Source: Limibacillus halophilus
Lineage (GTDB): Bacteria; Pseudomonadota; Alphaproteobacteria; Kiloniellales; CECT-8803
Length of the DNA: 64,000 bases
Reading direction: 5' to 3'
NCBI RefSeq assembly: GCF_014191775.1
Contig: NZ_JACHXA010000002.1
Span: forward strand, 372,001 to 436,000
Shown: positions 1 to 7,500 of the stretch, piece by piece
How the letters are laid out: every line of letters starts with the position of its first letter
Numbering within the stretch: the first letter of the stretch is position 1
The notes under the pieces: model-generated
Databases searched by the model: none
What the model was told of the DNA's origin: nothing
What the model saw: the letters and a program-made list of their open reading frames with translations, nothing else
Program-made: the position numbers and the translations under genes

Positions 1-2
1 AA

Positions 3-668
3 CCGCTGCTGCAAAGCCTGATTGCCCGAGTTGACATCGAACAGGAGGAACGCGACGCCCTTCTGGCCGCTATCCTTGATTGGCGGGACAGCGATGATGC
101 GAAGCTGGTGCTTGGCGCGGAAGACCGCGATTACAAACGCGAGGGCGCGCCACACGGCGCCGGTGACGCTCCTTTCGTCCATGTTAGCCAGCTCCGCAAC
201 GTCCTGGGTGTGACCGAAGATGTTTATGATGCAATGCTGCCGGTAATCACGATCAACAGTCGAAGCGGTCGATTGAACCCCATTACCGCCACACGCGACA
301 CCCTGAACCTTCTGCCTGGAGTCGATGCGGGAGTTCTGGAAACGCTCTTTGCCCTCCGCGCAGAGGTGCCGGTCGATGTTGCGGCGGTACGCGCCACGCT
401 CGCAGGCGATACCGCCCTGTTGGATTTCAACAGCGGACCGATCTTCACCGTGACGATCATGGGCGAGTTGGAGAGTGGACTTAACTTCAGCCGTGAAGCC
501 GTGATTTGGCTTCAACCTGACGACAAGGCCGCCTATCGTATAGTGGAATGGAGGGAGCCGCAGATTCCAGCCTCGCTGCTGGAGGACTGGGCGACACTCC
601 GCGAAGAACGGGCGCGGGATTTAAACCCGACCGCAGAATCCACTGGGGGCACCAAGGAAAGCGGATGA
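3..668 (+). CDS. gspK: Type II secretion minor pseudopilin GspK, C-terminal part
   Basis: The frame is open from the window edge, so the true start lies upstream; a GTG at 108 is internal. The visible part has the GspK-type stretch ILDWRDSDD near its start, followed by a region (LPVITINSRSGRLNPITATRDTL) typical of the helical domain of this large minor pseudopilin. In the known system GspK caps the pseudopilus tip with GspI and GspJ in the periplasm. The next gene starts inside its stop codon (ATGA overlap), and two further genes of the same machine follow, which supports the call. The N-terminal prepilin signal cannot be seen here. Confidence 0.8.
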   Translation, partial: PLLQSLIARVDIEQEERDALLAAILDWRDSDDAKLVLGAEDRDYKREGAPHGAGDAPFVHVSQLRNVLGVTEDVYDAMLPVITINSRSGRLNPITATRDTLNLLPGVDAGVLETLFALRAEVPVDVAAVRATLAGDTALLDFNSGPIFTVTIMGELESGLNFSREAVIWLQPDDKAAYRIVEWREPQIPASLLEDWATLREERARDLNPTAESTGGTKESG

Positions 669-1783
669 ACATGACCGCAAGCAGCCACATGGAACGTAAT
701 GCCAGTCGACGGGATGGTTCATCTTCCGGGTTGGCTGCCTGGTGGTGGGACAGGCTTGCGGGCCTGCTGCAAAGGGCTCTGCCGGGCCGACACCAACAGC
801 GCGTGATCCTGCAGGAGGCCGACGACCAACTGGTGATCGTTGCCGAAGGCGGCAAGACCGGCGATCCGAAACAGATATCACTTCGCCAACAGCCGCAGGC
901 CATTGCTTCCGAGTTGCGCCAGCATCTAAAGGCGCTACGTGCTTCGCAGTCGGTTATCGTCGGGCGGCTCAGTGCTGACCACGCGATACAGCGGATCGTA
1001 GAATTGCCGCGCGCCGCTGAGGCGAATCCCCGCGCGGTTTTGCACCACCAGATCGACCGCCTGACGCCCTGGCCTGCCAATCACTGTAGCTTTGATGTCG
1101 AATCGCTCGGCTACAGCGAGGACGGCCGAAGCCTCCGCCTACGCCTTACCGCAGCCTCTAAACCAGCGGTGACAACGCTCCATCAAAAGCTGACATCATG
1201 GGGGTTGCGCCCGAACGCAATAGACGCTGAAGGGCTCGTTTCCAACGGCGGTCACCAGATCAATCTCCTGCCCCATGATCTGGAAGCCTTTCAGCATCCC
1301 CGACGACTTCTGAACACCCTTGGCCTGCTTGCGCTGCTAACCGGCGTGGGTTTGCTGGGGTTCCAAGCTTATCTGCTCTACGAACAACAAGAGCGCCTCG
1401 ACACAATACAGGCTCGGTTGGAAGCGCTTGAACCACAGCGCATCGCAACCCGCGATGTTGCGGATCAAGTCATCAAGCTGCGTGAACAGCGATCGTTTCT
1501 CTACAATCGAAAGCTCCAAGCGCCATCCTCGACCCTGTTGCTTGAACGCCTGAGCGCGTTGTTGCCCAAGGATGTTTGGCTCGAACAGATGCGGGTTGAA
1601 GGTGAAAAGGTATATCTGGTCGGCAATGCCGACCGGGCCTCGGACCTGATCGCACTGATCGAAAGCTCACCCTCATTCACACGCGCGGGCTTCACCGCCT
1701 CAACCCGTAGAGATGCAAAAAGCGGCAAGGAGCGTTTCCAGATCGAAGCGGGGTTCGACGAGCGCATGGGGAGCAAGCCATGA
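665..1783 (+). CDS. gspL: Type II secretion inner-membrane platform protein GspL-like
   Basis: A 372-residue protein starting at the ATG that overlaps the gspK stop. The cytoplasmic N-terminal part is actin-like, with the motif QIDRLTPWPA that is typical of GspL/PilM-type proteins. One membrane segment follows at about residues 218-238 (LNTLGLLALLTGVGLLGFQAYLLY), then a coiled coil and a PilN-like periplasmic domain. GspL links the GspE ATPase to GspM and the pseudopilus. The frame is open for 39 codons upstream, but those lie inside gspK and the coupled ATG is the better start. Its own stop overlaps the gspM start in the same ATGA manner, so translation of the three genes is probably coupled. 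Confidence 0.78.
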   Translation: MNMTASSHMERNASRRDGSSSGLAAWWWDRLAGLLQRALPGRHQQRVILQEADDQLVIVAEGGKTGDPKQISLRQQPQAIASELRQHLKALRASQSVIVGRLSADHAIQRIVELPRAAEANPRAVLHHQIDRLTPWPANHCSFDVESLGYSEDGRSLRLRLTAASKPAVTTLHQKLTSWGLRPNAIDAEGLVSNGGHQINLLPHDLEAFQHPRRLLNTLGLLALLTGVGLLGFQAYLLYEQQERLDTIQARLEALEPQRIATRDVADQVIKLREQRSFLYNRKLQAPSSTLLLERLSALLPKDVWLEQMRVEGEKVYLVGNADRASDLIALIESSPSFTRAGFTASTRRDAKSGKERFQIEAGFDERMGSKP

Positions 1784-2373
1784 GCAGCCTTGGCCGCTTG
1801 CCCGGTTGGCAGCAAGACCTGTTAGCGCTGCTGTTACTTGGTGTGTTGCTTGCCGGTTTTGCCGCGGCCTTTCTTGAACTGCGCGATACCACAAGGGACT
1901 TACGAGCCAAGGCGGATGCCACAGGCCGATCGATCCCCAAGGTCGAGCACTTTATCGACTCGCGCCAAGCGCTGGAGGACCTGCGCCAGACACTGGAAAC
2001 GGACGGTAGCGATAAAGCCAGTCTACTGTTGGCACGCAGCCCGAACCTCGCTGGCGCCGAACTGCAGCAGCGTCTCAACACGATCATCGAGAACAGGGGC
2101 GGACGCGTCGATACTTCGCTCGTCCTTGCCCAGAACGATGACGGTCGGTTCCAGCGAATTACCGTGCGCGTCAACGCAGCCTTGGATGTCGCCCAACTAC
2201 AAGGCGTTTTATGGGAGATCGAAAGCGGCGAACCGCTGCTCTTTGTCGAGGAAATGGCAATCCAGCCGACGAAGACCCGGCGTGATCAACAAGCCCGCAA
2301 CCAGCGCCCCAATCTACAGGTCTCGCTGACGGTTCACGGTTTTATCAGCGCGTTGGAGGCTAGTGATGGGTAA
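1780..2373 (+). CDS. gspM: Type II secretion protein GspM-like
   Basis: A 197-residue protein with a very short cytoplasmic N-terminus, one membrane helix at about residues 13-33 (LLALLLLGVLLAGFAAAFLEL), a coiled-coil stretch and a ferredoxin-like periplasmic domain. This is the layout of GspM, the partner of GspL in the inner-membrane platform. The ATG overlaps the gspL stop. Sequence conservation in this family is low, so the call rests on topology, size and position in the operon rather than on catalytic motifs. Confidence 0.7.
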   Translation: MSSLGRLPGWQQDLLALLLLGVLLAGFAAAFLELRDTTRDLRAKADATGRSIPKVEHFIDSRQALEDLRQTLETDGSDKASLLLARSPNLAGAELQQRLNTIIENRGGRVDTSLVLAQNDDGRFQRITVRVNAALDVAQLQGVLWEIESGEPLLFVEEMAIQPTKTRRDQQARNQRPNLQVSLTVHGFISALEASDG

Positions 2374-2980
2374 TCGCCGTCTGTTGCTTCTTGGCGCCGT
2401 GGCTTCGGTTTTGGCCCTTCTCTACTACTGGGACATCCAAACCCGTGACGACGAGATAATCCGCGCCGTTCACTCCGACCGACCATCGTCGGAGACCATC
2501 TCGATAACGGAGGACAGCGCTCCGACAACCAAAACCTTGCCGGGCCTAGCGGTCGACGATGCCCTATTGCCACCGCTCACGGGAAACCCCTTGGCCGGGC
2601 TCAAGCTGTCAGATTTGCAAGCCACCCGAAATAGACCTCTTTTTACGCCTTCCCGCCGGGCCCCTCGTCCCGCCACAAACGCCAATGCCAACAATTCGGC
2701 GTCATCGTCAACCCAGCCTGCCGGCCCTGAAACCAAGCAAACGCCGGACCCGGAGGAAGCGACCAAAGCCGGTCAGTTCGTTTTGATGGGCGTTGTCAAA
2801 GGCGATAGCGAGCGACTGGCGCTGCTGCGCCACAAAGCAACGGGCGAGCTATTGCGTTTGCGTGAAGGCGATATCTTCGACGGCTGGTCACTGGATTCCC
2901 TGGAAAGCGACAGAGTGCACCTGAGCAAGGGCGGCTTGCAGGAGGTCATCGTCCTGTTTCAGGAGGACGAGTCAGGCTGA
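2366..2980 (+). CDS. Type II secretion GspC/GspN-like protein
   Basis: A 204-residue protein with one N-terminal membrane helix (LLLLGAVASVLALLYYW), a Pro/Ser/Thr-rich linker at roughly residues 75-130, and a compact C-terminal domain (FVLMGVVKGDSERLALLRHK... GWSLDSLESDRVHL). That C-terminal domain resembles the homology-region domain of GspC, which contacts the secretin GspD. Start chosen at ATG 2366 rather than GTG 2363 because GGAGG lies about 7 bases upstream. It overlaps the end of gspM by 8 bases. It is shorter than a full GspC and has no PDZ domain, so GspN-like or 'GspC-like adaptor' are equally fair names. Confidence 0.6.
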   Translation: MGNRRLLLLGAVASVLALLYYWDIQTRDDEIIRAVHSDRPSSETISITEDSAPTTKTLPGLAVDDALLPPLTGNPLAGLKLSDLQATRNRPLFTPSRRAPRPATNANANNSASSSTQPAGPETKQTPDPEEATKAGQFVLMGVVKGDSERLALLRHKATGELLRLREGDIFDGWSLDSLESDRVHLSKGGLQEVIVLFQEDESG

Positions 2981-3122
2981 TACCAGCGTCGCACAGGCCT
3001 AAACCTGGAGATTTTGCCGATTCTGGGTTAGGCTCTGTTTACATAAGCGAGACACAAACAAAACAACGAACAAGGGCAACCATCCCAGGACCTTGCAACC
3101 TTGTCGCTTTTTGGGGGCCGGA

Positions 3123-3851
3123 ATGGGTGACTTCACACGATCAGTGGGCTGTTGGCGACTCCTTGCCTGTGGCGCAGTGTTCTTCACGCTAGCCCAGGTT
3201 GCCGAGGTGCGCGGCGAAGTTCAGTTCGCCGTCCCGGAGGCGCGTAACACAGCCATCGCAATCAAACTCAAGGACGCCAAGCTGGATGAGTTCCTAACCA
3301 GCCTAACCGAGCGATTCGGGATCGATGTTCAAATTAGGAGCGCGCTCTCTGCGGGCAATTTGAACGGCGCCTTCAATGGCCGCTTGTCCGAGTTGTTGCC
3401 TCGTATCCTGCGCGGCCATGATTACCTGCTCGTGCGCGGTCAGCAGGGTTTACCCGGGTCGGATGGCATAGAGCGCATCGTGCTGTTGAAGTCGGCAAAG
3501 GGTAACAATGCCGGATTGATTTCTCGAACGTCGCAAGCACAACGACCCGGTGACGCAGTGCGAAGTCTCAACCCTCTGGTACCAGCACAAACGGCGACAG
3601 CCACTAGCGGAGCGGAAACGGCAAGCAAGGATCGCCCCTCGGCCCCAAGCGGCGACCTGCAGCACGCTTTCGAAACGGGATTAAGTCCGGAGAACGCAGG
3701 CGATCCCAACCGCACAAACTCTTACGCCTCGGAAGAAGAACAGGCACAAGCTCTCGTCCAACAAGCGCGAGAGCAAGTCAACCGGATTGCCGATCGGATG
3801 CACCAGGTATGTGTCGCATCGGGGCGCTGCGACAAAGTGCCGGAAAAATGA
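3123..3851 (+). CDS. Exported protein with STN/secretin-N-like domain
   Basis: A 242-residue protein. The ATG at 3123 begins a clear signal peptide (hydrophobic core CWRLLACGAVFFTLAQVAEV). Residues about 45-110 (KDAKLDEFLTSLTERFGIDVQIRS... LSELLPRILRGHDYLLV) look like the short STN/secretin-N fold found at the N-terminus of secretins and TonB receptors. A low-complexity tail and a final helix with two Cys (VCVASGRC) follow. The gene lies 142 bases after the type II secretion operon and faces a similar gene tail to tail. A role in that secretion system is inferred from position only. A TTG at 3093 is in frame but would spoil the signal peptide. Confidence 0.55.
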   Translation: MGDFTRSVGCWRLLACGAVFFTLAQVAEVRGEVQFAVPEARNTAIAIKLKDAKLDEFLTSLTERFGIDVQIRSALSAGNLNGAFNGRLSELLPRILRGHDYLLVRGQQGLPGSDGIERIVLLKSAKGNNAGLISRTSQAQRPGDAVRSLNPLVPAQTATATSGAETASKDRPSAPSGDLQHAFETGLSPENAGDPNRTNSYASEEEQAQALVQQAREQVNRIADRMHQVCVASGRCDKVPEK

Positions 3852-3860
3852 GATACGAGG

Positions 3861-4460
3861 TCAGTTATTGCTTCGTCCCAAACGGCGAAGAATGTCTTCA
3901 CGCTGCTGCTCGGCGCGCTGAAGCATTTCGGGCGTCAACGGCGTTGCTGGACCACCCCGTACATTCGTCGGACCGCCGCGGCTGTCCGTCGGGCCGCCAA
4001 TGATCTGCGATCTTGCCCCAGCTTCACGAACACTGGCTGTCACTGGCGCCGAATCGTTGACCGCAGGCAAAGGGTCCTGACCGGCACCAACGCCGCCATT
4101 CAACACGATAACCTTATAGAGCCGGGATTGCCCACTGTCGTCCCGACGACTTCTCAGCATCAGATTGTAGCTTGGCAAAAGTCTCGGCAGCAGGTCGCCG
4201 ATCCGACCCGTCATGCGTAGATTGACCGGCTCTTCGACTGGCGGTGACTCCGGTAAGCTTAAGTCGAACCCGACCTGTTCCGATAAGGCGCGGAGAACCT
4301 CAAGCGGCGTTGCCGCTTCCGCACTCACCGACAGGCGATCCGCTTCCAAGCTCTCGATTTCGATCCGTTCGCTTGCCAACCCGGCGGAAAACGTCAGAAC
4401 CATCAGTGCGCAACCGGCGCCCAATGTCTTGAGCAACGCTATCGGTCCAAGGTTCATCAT
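3861..4460 (-). CDS. Exported protein with STN/secretin-N-like domain, paralogue of its neighbour
   Basis: A 199-residue protein with a signal peptide (KTLGAGCALMVLTFSAGLAS). An STN-like segment follows (TPLEVLRALSEQVGFDLSL... IGDLLPRLLPSYNLML), then a Gly/Thr/Pro-rich stretch with repeated RGGPT units, and a terminal helix. The plan, the order of parts and the 'LLPR-L...Y-L' segment match the convergent neighbour at 3123-3851, and only 9 bases separate the two stops. The two genes look like old paralogues. No catalytic motif is visible. Function is unknown; assembly or chaperoning of the secretin is a guess from context. Confidence 0.55.
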   Translation of the reverse strand: MMNLGPIALLKTLGAGCALMVLTFSAGLASERIEIESLEADRLSVSAEAATPLEVLRALSEQVGFDLSLPESPPVEEPVNLRMTGRIGDLLPRLLPSYNLMLRSRRDDSGQSRLYKVIVLNGGVGAGQDPLPAVNDSAPVTASVREAGARSQIIGGPTDSRGGPTNVRGGPATPLTPEMLQRAEQQREDILRRLGRSNN

Positions 4461-4517
4461 CCGATGAGTTTAGCAGGAGGAAGGCCCTCCGGTCACGGAA
4501 CTTGCGCCTTTGCGGGG

Positions 4518-5591
4518 CTAAGCTTCCCCAAAGAGAAAGGCCAAGAGAGCAAAGCGGCGACCTTTGCGCATGGCCATCACTTCATGCAGTAGCGAGCAGG
4601 AGAACACGATCGCCGCCCCTGTAGGTGTCTTGTAGGTCGCCTCCCCAAACTCGGCGAAACGAAGCTCCGCCCCTTCATAATCTTCCGCGTTCAGATTGAT
4701 CGTTACGGCAAAGCGCCTATGCGCCACCATGGGCAATGTATTGTCCCGGTGTCCATGACGCGAAGCCTGACCTGGCCCTTCATAACAAGCGATGCGATAG
4801 CGCTCGTGCCCGGTAACTTTGTAGTGGTAGGCCTTTTTGATTTCCGGCAGTAATCGGCGAGCGATACGCTCGTCGATGAAAGCATTGCTCTTGGGTGAAC
4901 AGATCCAGTGATCCGTCCGATCCGAACGCCCATAATCGGGTACTTTCATCTTACAGTCGGTTGTTCTGCCCTGCAGCCGGTTGTGTCCTGGCTCCACATA
5001 CTCATGCCCATCGTTCTCGTAGATGCCAATGAGCTTCCGACAGTCAGCCCTGCTGAGAACATCTGGAACAATCAACGCGGGGGGGTGGATCTGCAAAGCC
5101 ACGCTTGAGCGCCGCAGATCCACGCGGCCTTCGATTTCCGCAATGACATCAGACAGCGTGTCGGTCGCATGCCCCGCCCACCAGGATGCAAGTATCCGTT
5201 GGTTGGGACCTATCACCAGCACCAAGACACTGTCTCCCTTGATCTTGTCCCCTGCTAAGTCGAAGCCCGCCGCCTGAAAAGCCTTACTCTCCGGATCGTG
5301 CAGACGTTCGAACGGCAAATCCGCGTGTGCCTTTGAGCCGGGAACAACGTTGAAGGACAGCACCGACAAAGCGAGAAGCCGATCTCGCAACGCTGCCAAC
5401 TCGGCGAGGACCGGCTGTACCTTTGGCCGGGAAGGGTCGCCGCTTAAAACCAACAGGTAAAATCTGCCCGCATCCGCATCGCCATGCGGGTCGAAAGAGC
5501 TGCCGTCGCCACGTTGTAGACGCCAGCGCGGCATCAAGTCTCCAGGCTCAAGCTTGGTCCCGGGTGCGGTTTTTCTATTGCTGCGAGTCAT
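4518..5591 (-). CDS. 2-oxoglutarate/Fe(II) prolyl-hydroxylase-like oxygenase fused to a thioredoxin-fold domain
   Basis: A 357-residue protein. The C-terminal half (about residues 170-357) is a P4H-type dioxygenase. It has the iron ligands H281-R-D283 in GHRDN, the distal H336 in LLHEV, and an Arg pair at 345-346 for the 2-oxoglutarate carboxylate. The N-terminal half (about 10-150) resembles an AhpC/TSA peroxiredoxin fold (GDLMPRWRL... FYLLVLSGDPSRP... VLVIGPNQRI) but has no Cys where the peroxidatic Cys should be, so it is probably not a peroxidase. The substrate is unknown. The ATG at 5591 is used; a TTG at 5597 has better Shine-Dalgarno spacing (AAGAGG) and adds two residues. No obvious operon partner. 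Confidence 0.75.
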   Translation of the reverse strand: MTRSNRKTAPGTKLEPGDLMPRWRLQRGDGSSFDPHGDADAGRFYLLVLSGDPSRPKVQPVLAELAALRDRLLALSVLSFNVVPGSKAHADLPFERLHDPESKAFQAAGFDLAGDKIKGDSVLVLVIGPNQRILASWWAGHATDTLSDVIAEIEGRVDLRRSSVALQIHPPALIVPDVLSRADCRKLIGIYENDGHEYVEPGHNRLQGRTTDCKMKVPDYGRSDRTDHWICSPKSNAFIDERIARRLLPEIKKAYHYKVTGHERYRIACYEGPGQASRHGHRDNTLPMVAHRRFAVTINLNAEDYEGAELRFAEFGEATYKTPTGAAIVFSCSLLHEVMAMRKGRRFALLAFLFGEA

Positions 5592-5597
5592 AGTCAA

Positions 5598-5908
5598 TGG
5601 GGCCTCTTAACGGGCTGAAACATGAATGCACAATAGAGCAAATGTACCCTGATCGGAGAAGGACAAAAAAAGCGGCTGCCGTTTAAGGCAGCCGCTGAAG
5701 TTCCGATGCTCTTCTCACGATCAGCCCTCTTTCCGTCAAAACGGACCCAGAGTACTGGAATCGCGTGCCAGGTAACGCACGACCCAAGATCGACTACTTG
5801 CTTTCTCAATCGGGAGGATAGGAAAGCAAACTGGCCTGAAAAATAAACCACTTTTCCTATGGCAAAATCCAGGGAAAACTGTTTGGAAAGGTAAGAAATC
5901 TCAACGAG
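5598..5908. other. Intergenic spacer
   Basis: About 310 bases between the oxygenase and a regulator, both on the minus strand. It holds one strong minus-strand terminator, listed separately. A short minus-strand frame (5594-5851) runs through that terminator hairpin, has no recognisable content and is not accepted as a gene. Confidence 0.6.
5664..5696 (-). terminator. Rho-independent terminator (minus strand)
   Basis: A 10-bp perfect stem, AGCGGCTGCC pairing with GGCAGCCGCT around a 6-base loop. Read on the minus strand it is followed directly by a run of T. It lies about 213 bases beyond the stop of the regulator gene, so that transcript has a long 3' tail or a separate short RNA ends here. 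Confidence 0.85.
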
Positions 5909-6340
5909 TCAATCGCAACTGCTGTTGCGGACTTCAGCCAACTCCCTGGCCGTCTGCATGACCATGCGCGCCCAGCGATCTGTCATAGCAACGGTATCAC
6001 GCACGCCTGTCGCCGAAGAGCAGACCGACGTGCGATTGCCGACCCGCTCCACGACTACAGTACCTTGCTCTTGCAATGCCAAAACCTTGCGGCGCACGGT
6101 AGGGCGGGAGATTCCGGTGATAGCCGCGATGGTTGAAATATCTACCGGCGCATTGTTCATGCGGCCGAGCCCGACAGCCATCAAAACATAGGTGGTCTCA
6201 AGATCGCCGAACTGTTCTTCGAAGAGCGCGCGGGTCCGCAGCCAAAGTCGAGAAAGCAAGAGTCGCTGGGCGTCATCGGGGCTTCTATATATTACATCAT
6301 CTGAAACCTCGGTATTCTCGGACTCTCCGTTATCTCGCAT
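5909..6340 (-). CDS. Small winged-helix (MarR-like) transcriptional regulator
   Basis: A 143-residue protein. Residues about 70-105 (DISTIAAITGISRPTVRRKVLALQEQGTVVVERVGNRT) form a clear helix-turn-helix plus wing, of the kind seen in MarR-like regulators. A helical N-terminal part could serve for dimerisation, and the C-terminus has Cys residues (VCSSATG, SSCD) that might sense redox state, though this is speculative. The upstream gene is divergent from nothing obvious, so the target is unknown. The following spacer ends in a strong terminator. Confidence 0.65.
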   Translation of the reverse strand: MRDNGESENTEVSDDVIYRSPDDAQRLLLSRLWLRTRALFEEQFGDLETTYVLMAVGLGRMNNAPVDISTIAAITGISRPTVRRKVLALQEQGTVVVERVGNRTSVCSSATGVRDTVAMTDRWARMVMQTARELAEVRNSSCD

Positions 6341-6520
6341 GTTTTCCCCATTTTAATATCATTTAACAATAGCGGTACTATAGCAGGTCGCGATGTACCG
6401 ACAAGCCAGCAACAGCGTAAGAATCCTAATTTTGCAATTAATTACCGTAAAAAGCCAAATCGCATGGTCGAGCCCTTCAATGGCGTGGCTCGGCAAACTG
6501 CAAATCACAGGGCACGAATA

Positions 6521-7303
6521 TCAGAAAAGAGACCCTTGGTCGGGATCGTCGGTTGATCTGCCTATTGCTTTGTGCGGCGACCCCTCGCCTCCATCCGGGT
6601 CCTCATCGCTCACTTCGGCAGCGACATCTTCGGGTGCATCCAACAGCCCTGCCCCGTCGTTCGTCACTTTGTTCACGCGGCTGGAAACAGGGCGTGCGAC
6701 CCAAGCCTCCTCCGCCGCCGGACGAAGGAGTTGTTGCAGATCGGCTGAACCGCTGGTCGGCCGCAACCACTGATCACAAGCTTCCTGCCCTTCCAAAATC
6801 ACCGGCATCCGATGATGGACCGGACGCAGGACGTCGTTAGCCCCGGTGGTCACGATGCTGCAGGTTTCCAAAGTAGCCGCTTGCTCTTTTTCTTCCCAGC
6901 TTTCCCAAAGTCCAGCGAAGGCGAAGGGTGCTAGATCGCGGCGCTGGATGACGTAGGGTTGTTTCGTGCCGTCTTCGCGCTTCTGCCATTCATAAAAGCC
7001 ATCTGCAAGAATGAGGCAACGGCGATACCGAAAAGCCGCACGGAATGCAGGCTTCTCTGCCAAGGTTTCGGCGCGGGCATTGATCATGCGCGCGCCTATA
7101 TCACGGCTCTTCGCCCAAAACGGTACCAACCCCCAACGCAACAAAGCCAGGTGATGTCCCGCAAGCTCCGGATCGGATCGGACGACCGCAACGGACTGGG
7201 TTGGCGCGATGTTGTAACGAGGTGCAAGATTAGGGCGCTCGGGAAACCCGAACAGACGACCCAGGCTTTCGACCGGCGAAGTAAGAAGAAAACGACCGCA
7301 CAT
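6521..7303 (-). CDS. yedK: SRAP family (YedK/HMCES) DNA-protein crosslink repair protein
   Basis: A 260-residue SOS response-associated peptidase. The start is fixed at 7303 because the family needs Cys2 after processing of the initiator Met (MCGRF); the frame runs 19 codons further upstream. The other signature residues are present: the Asn in MINARAET, the Glu in GFYEWQ and the His in HHRMP. These proteins cross-link through Cys2 to abasic sites in single-stranded DNA and protect the lesion. The C-terminus carries an acidic extension of about 50 residues. A LexA box lies 70 bases upstream in the spacer shared with nrdA, consistent with SOS induction. Confidence 0.9.
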   Translation of the reverse strand: MCGRFLLTSPVESLGRLFGFPERPNLAPRYNIAPTQSVAVVRSDPELAGHHLALLRWGLVPFWAKSRDIGARMINARAETLAEKPAFRAAFRYRRCLILADGFYEWQKREDGTKQPYVIQRRDLAPFAFAGLWESWEEKEQAATLETCSIVTTGANDVLRPVHHRMPVILEGQEACDQWLRPTSGSADLQQLLRPAAEEAWVARPVSSRVNKVTNDGAGLLDAPEDVAAEVSDEDPDGGEGSPHKAIGRSTDDPDQGSLF

Positions 7304-7372
7304 AAGTCTGAAGGCTAGAGAAACTGCGGTAATCCGCAAGCCCTTGACGCCGGCTGCCAATCAAAGTTCAAT

Positions 7373-7387
7373 GTTCATGATATGTTC
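7373..7387 (+). promoter_or_regulatory. LexA (SOS) box, alphaproteobacterial type
   Basis: GTTC-ATGATAT-GTTC is an exact match to the GTTC-N7-GTTC operator known for alphaproteobacterial LexA. It sits 70 bases upstream of the SRAP start and 114 bases upstream of nrdA, so it could serve either gene. A further GTTC at 7365 precedes it. Confidence 0.75.
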
Positions 7388-7410
7388 GCATCGACAAAAA
7401 ACGGTCATAT

Positions 7411-7426
7411 CCGCTACATTTAGGGT
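7411..7426 (+). promoter_or_regulatory. NrdR box 1 (distal)
   Basis: The core CTACATTTAG matches 8 of 10 positions of the NrdR core CWATATATWG. It starts exactly 31 bases before the second box. That spacing of about three helical turns is the usual arrangement for paired NrdR boxes. Confidence 0.65.
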
Positions 7427-7441
7427 CATACGGTTTTGTGA

Positions 7442-7457
7442 TCGCAATATATTGTGC
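7442..7457 (+). promoter_or_regulatory. NrdR box 2 (proximal)
   Basis: The core CAATATATTG is a perfect palindrome and matches the NrdR core exactly. It lies 44 bases before the nrdA start. With the distal box it predicts repression of nrdAB by ATP/dATP-bound NrdR. Confidence 0.8.
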
Positions 7458-7500
7458 ACAATCCATCCATTCCACAGCTGTGGACGAGGGGAGACGAGCG

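Noticed and set aside
5594-5851. An 85-codon minus-strand frame
   Set aside because: It runs through a strong terminator hairpin and its product has no family resemblance.
6393-6773. A 126-codon plus-strand frame
   Set aside because: It overlaps the SRAP gene in antisense, and its non-overlapping part is low-complexity.
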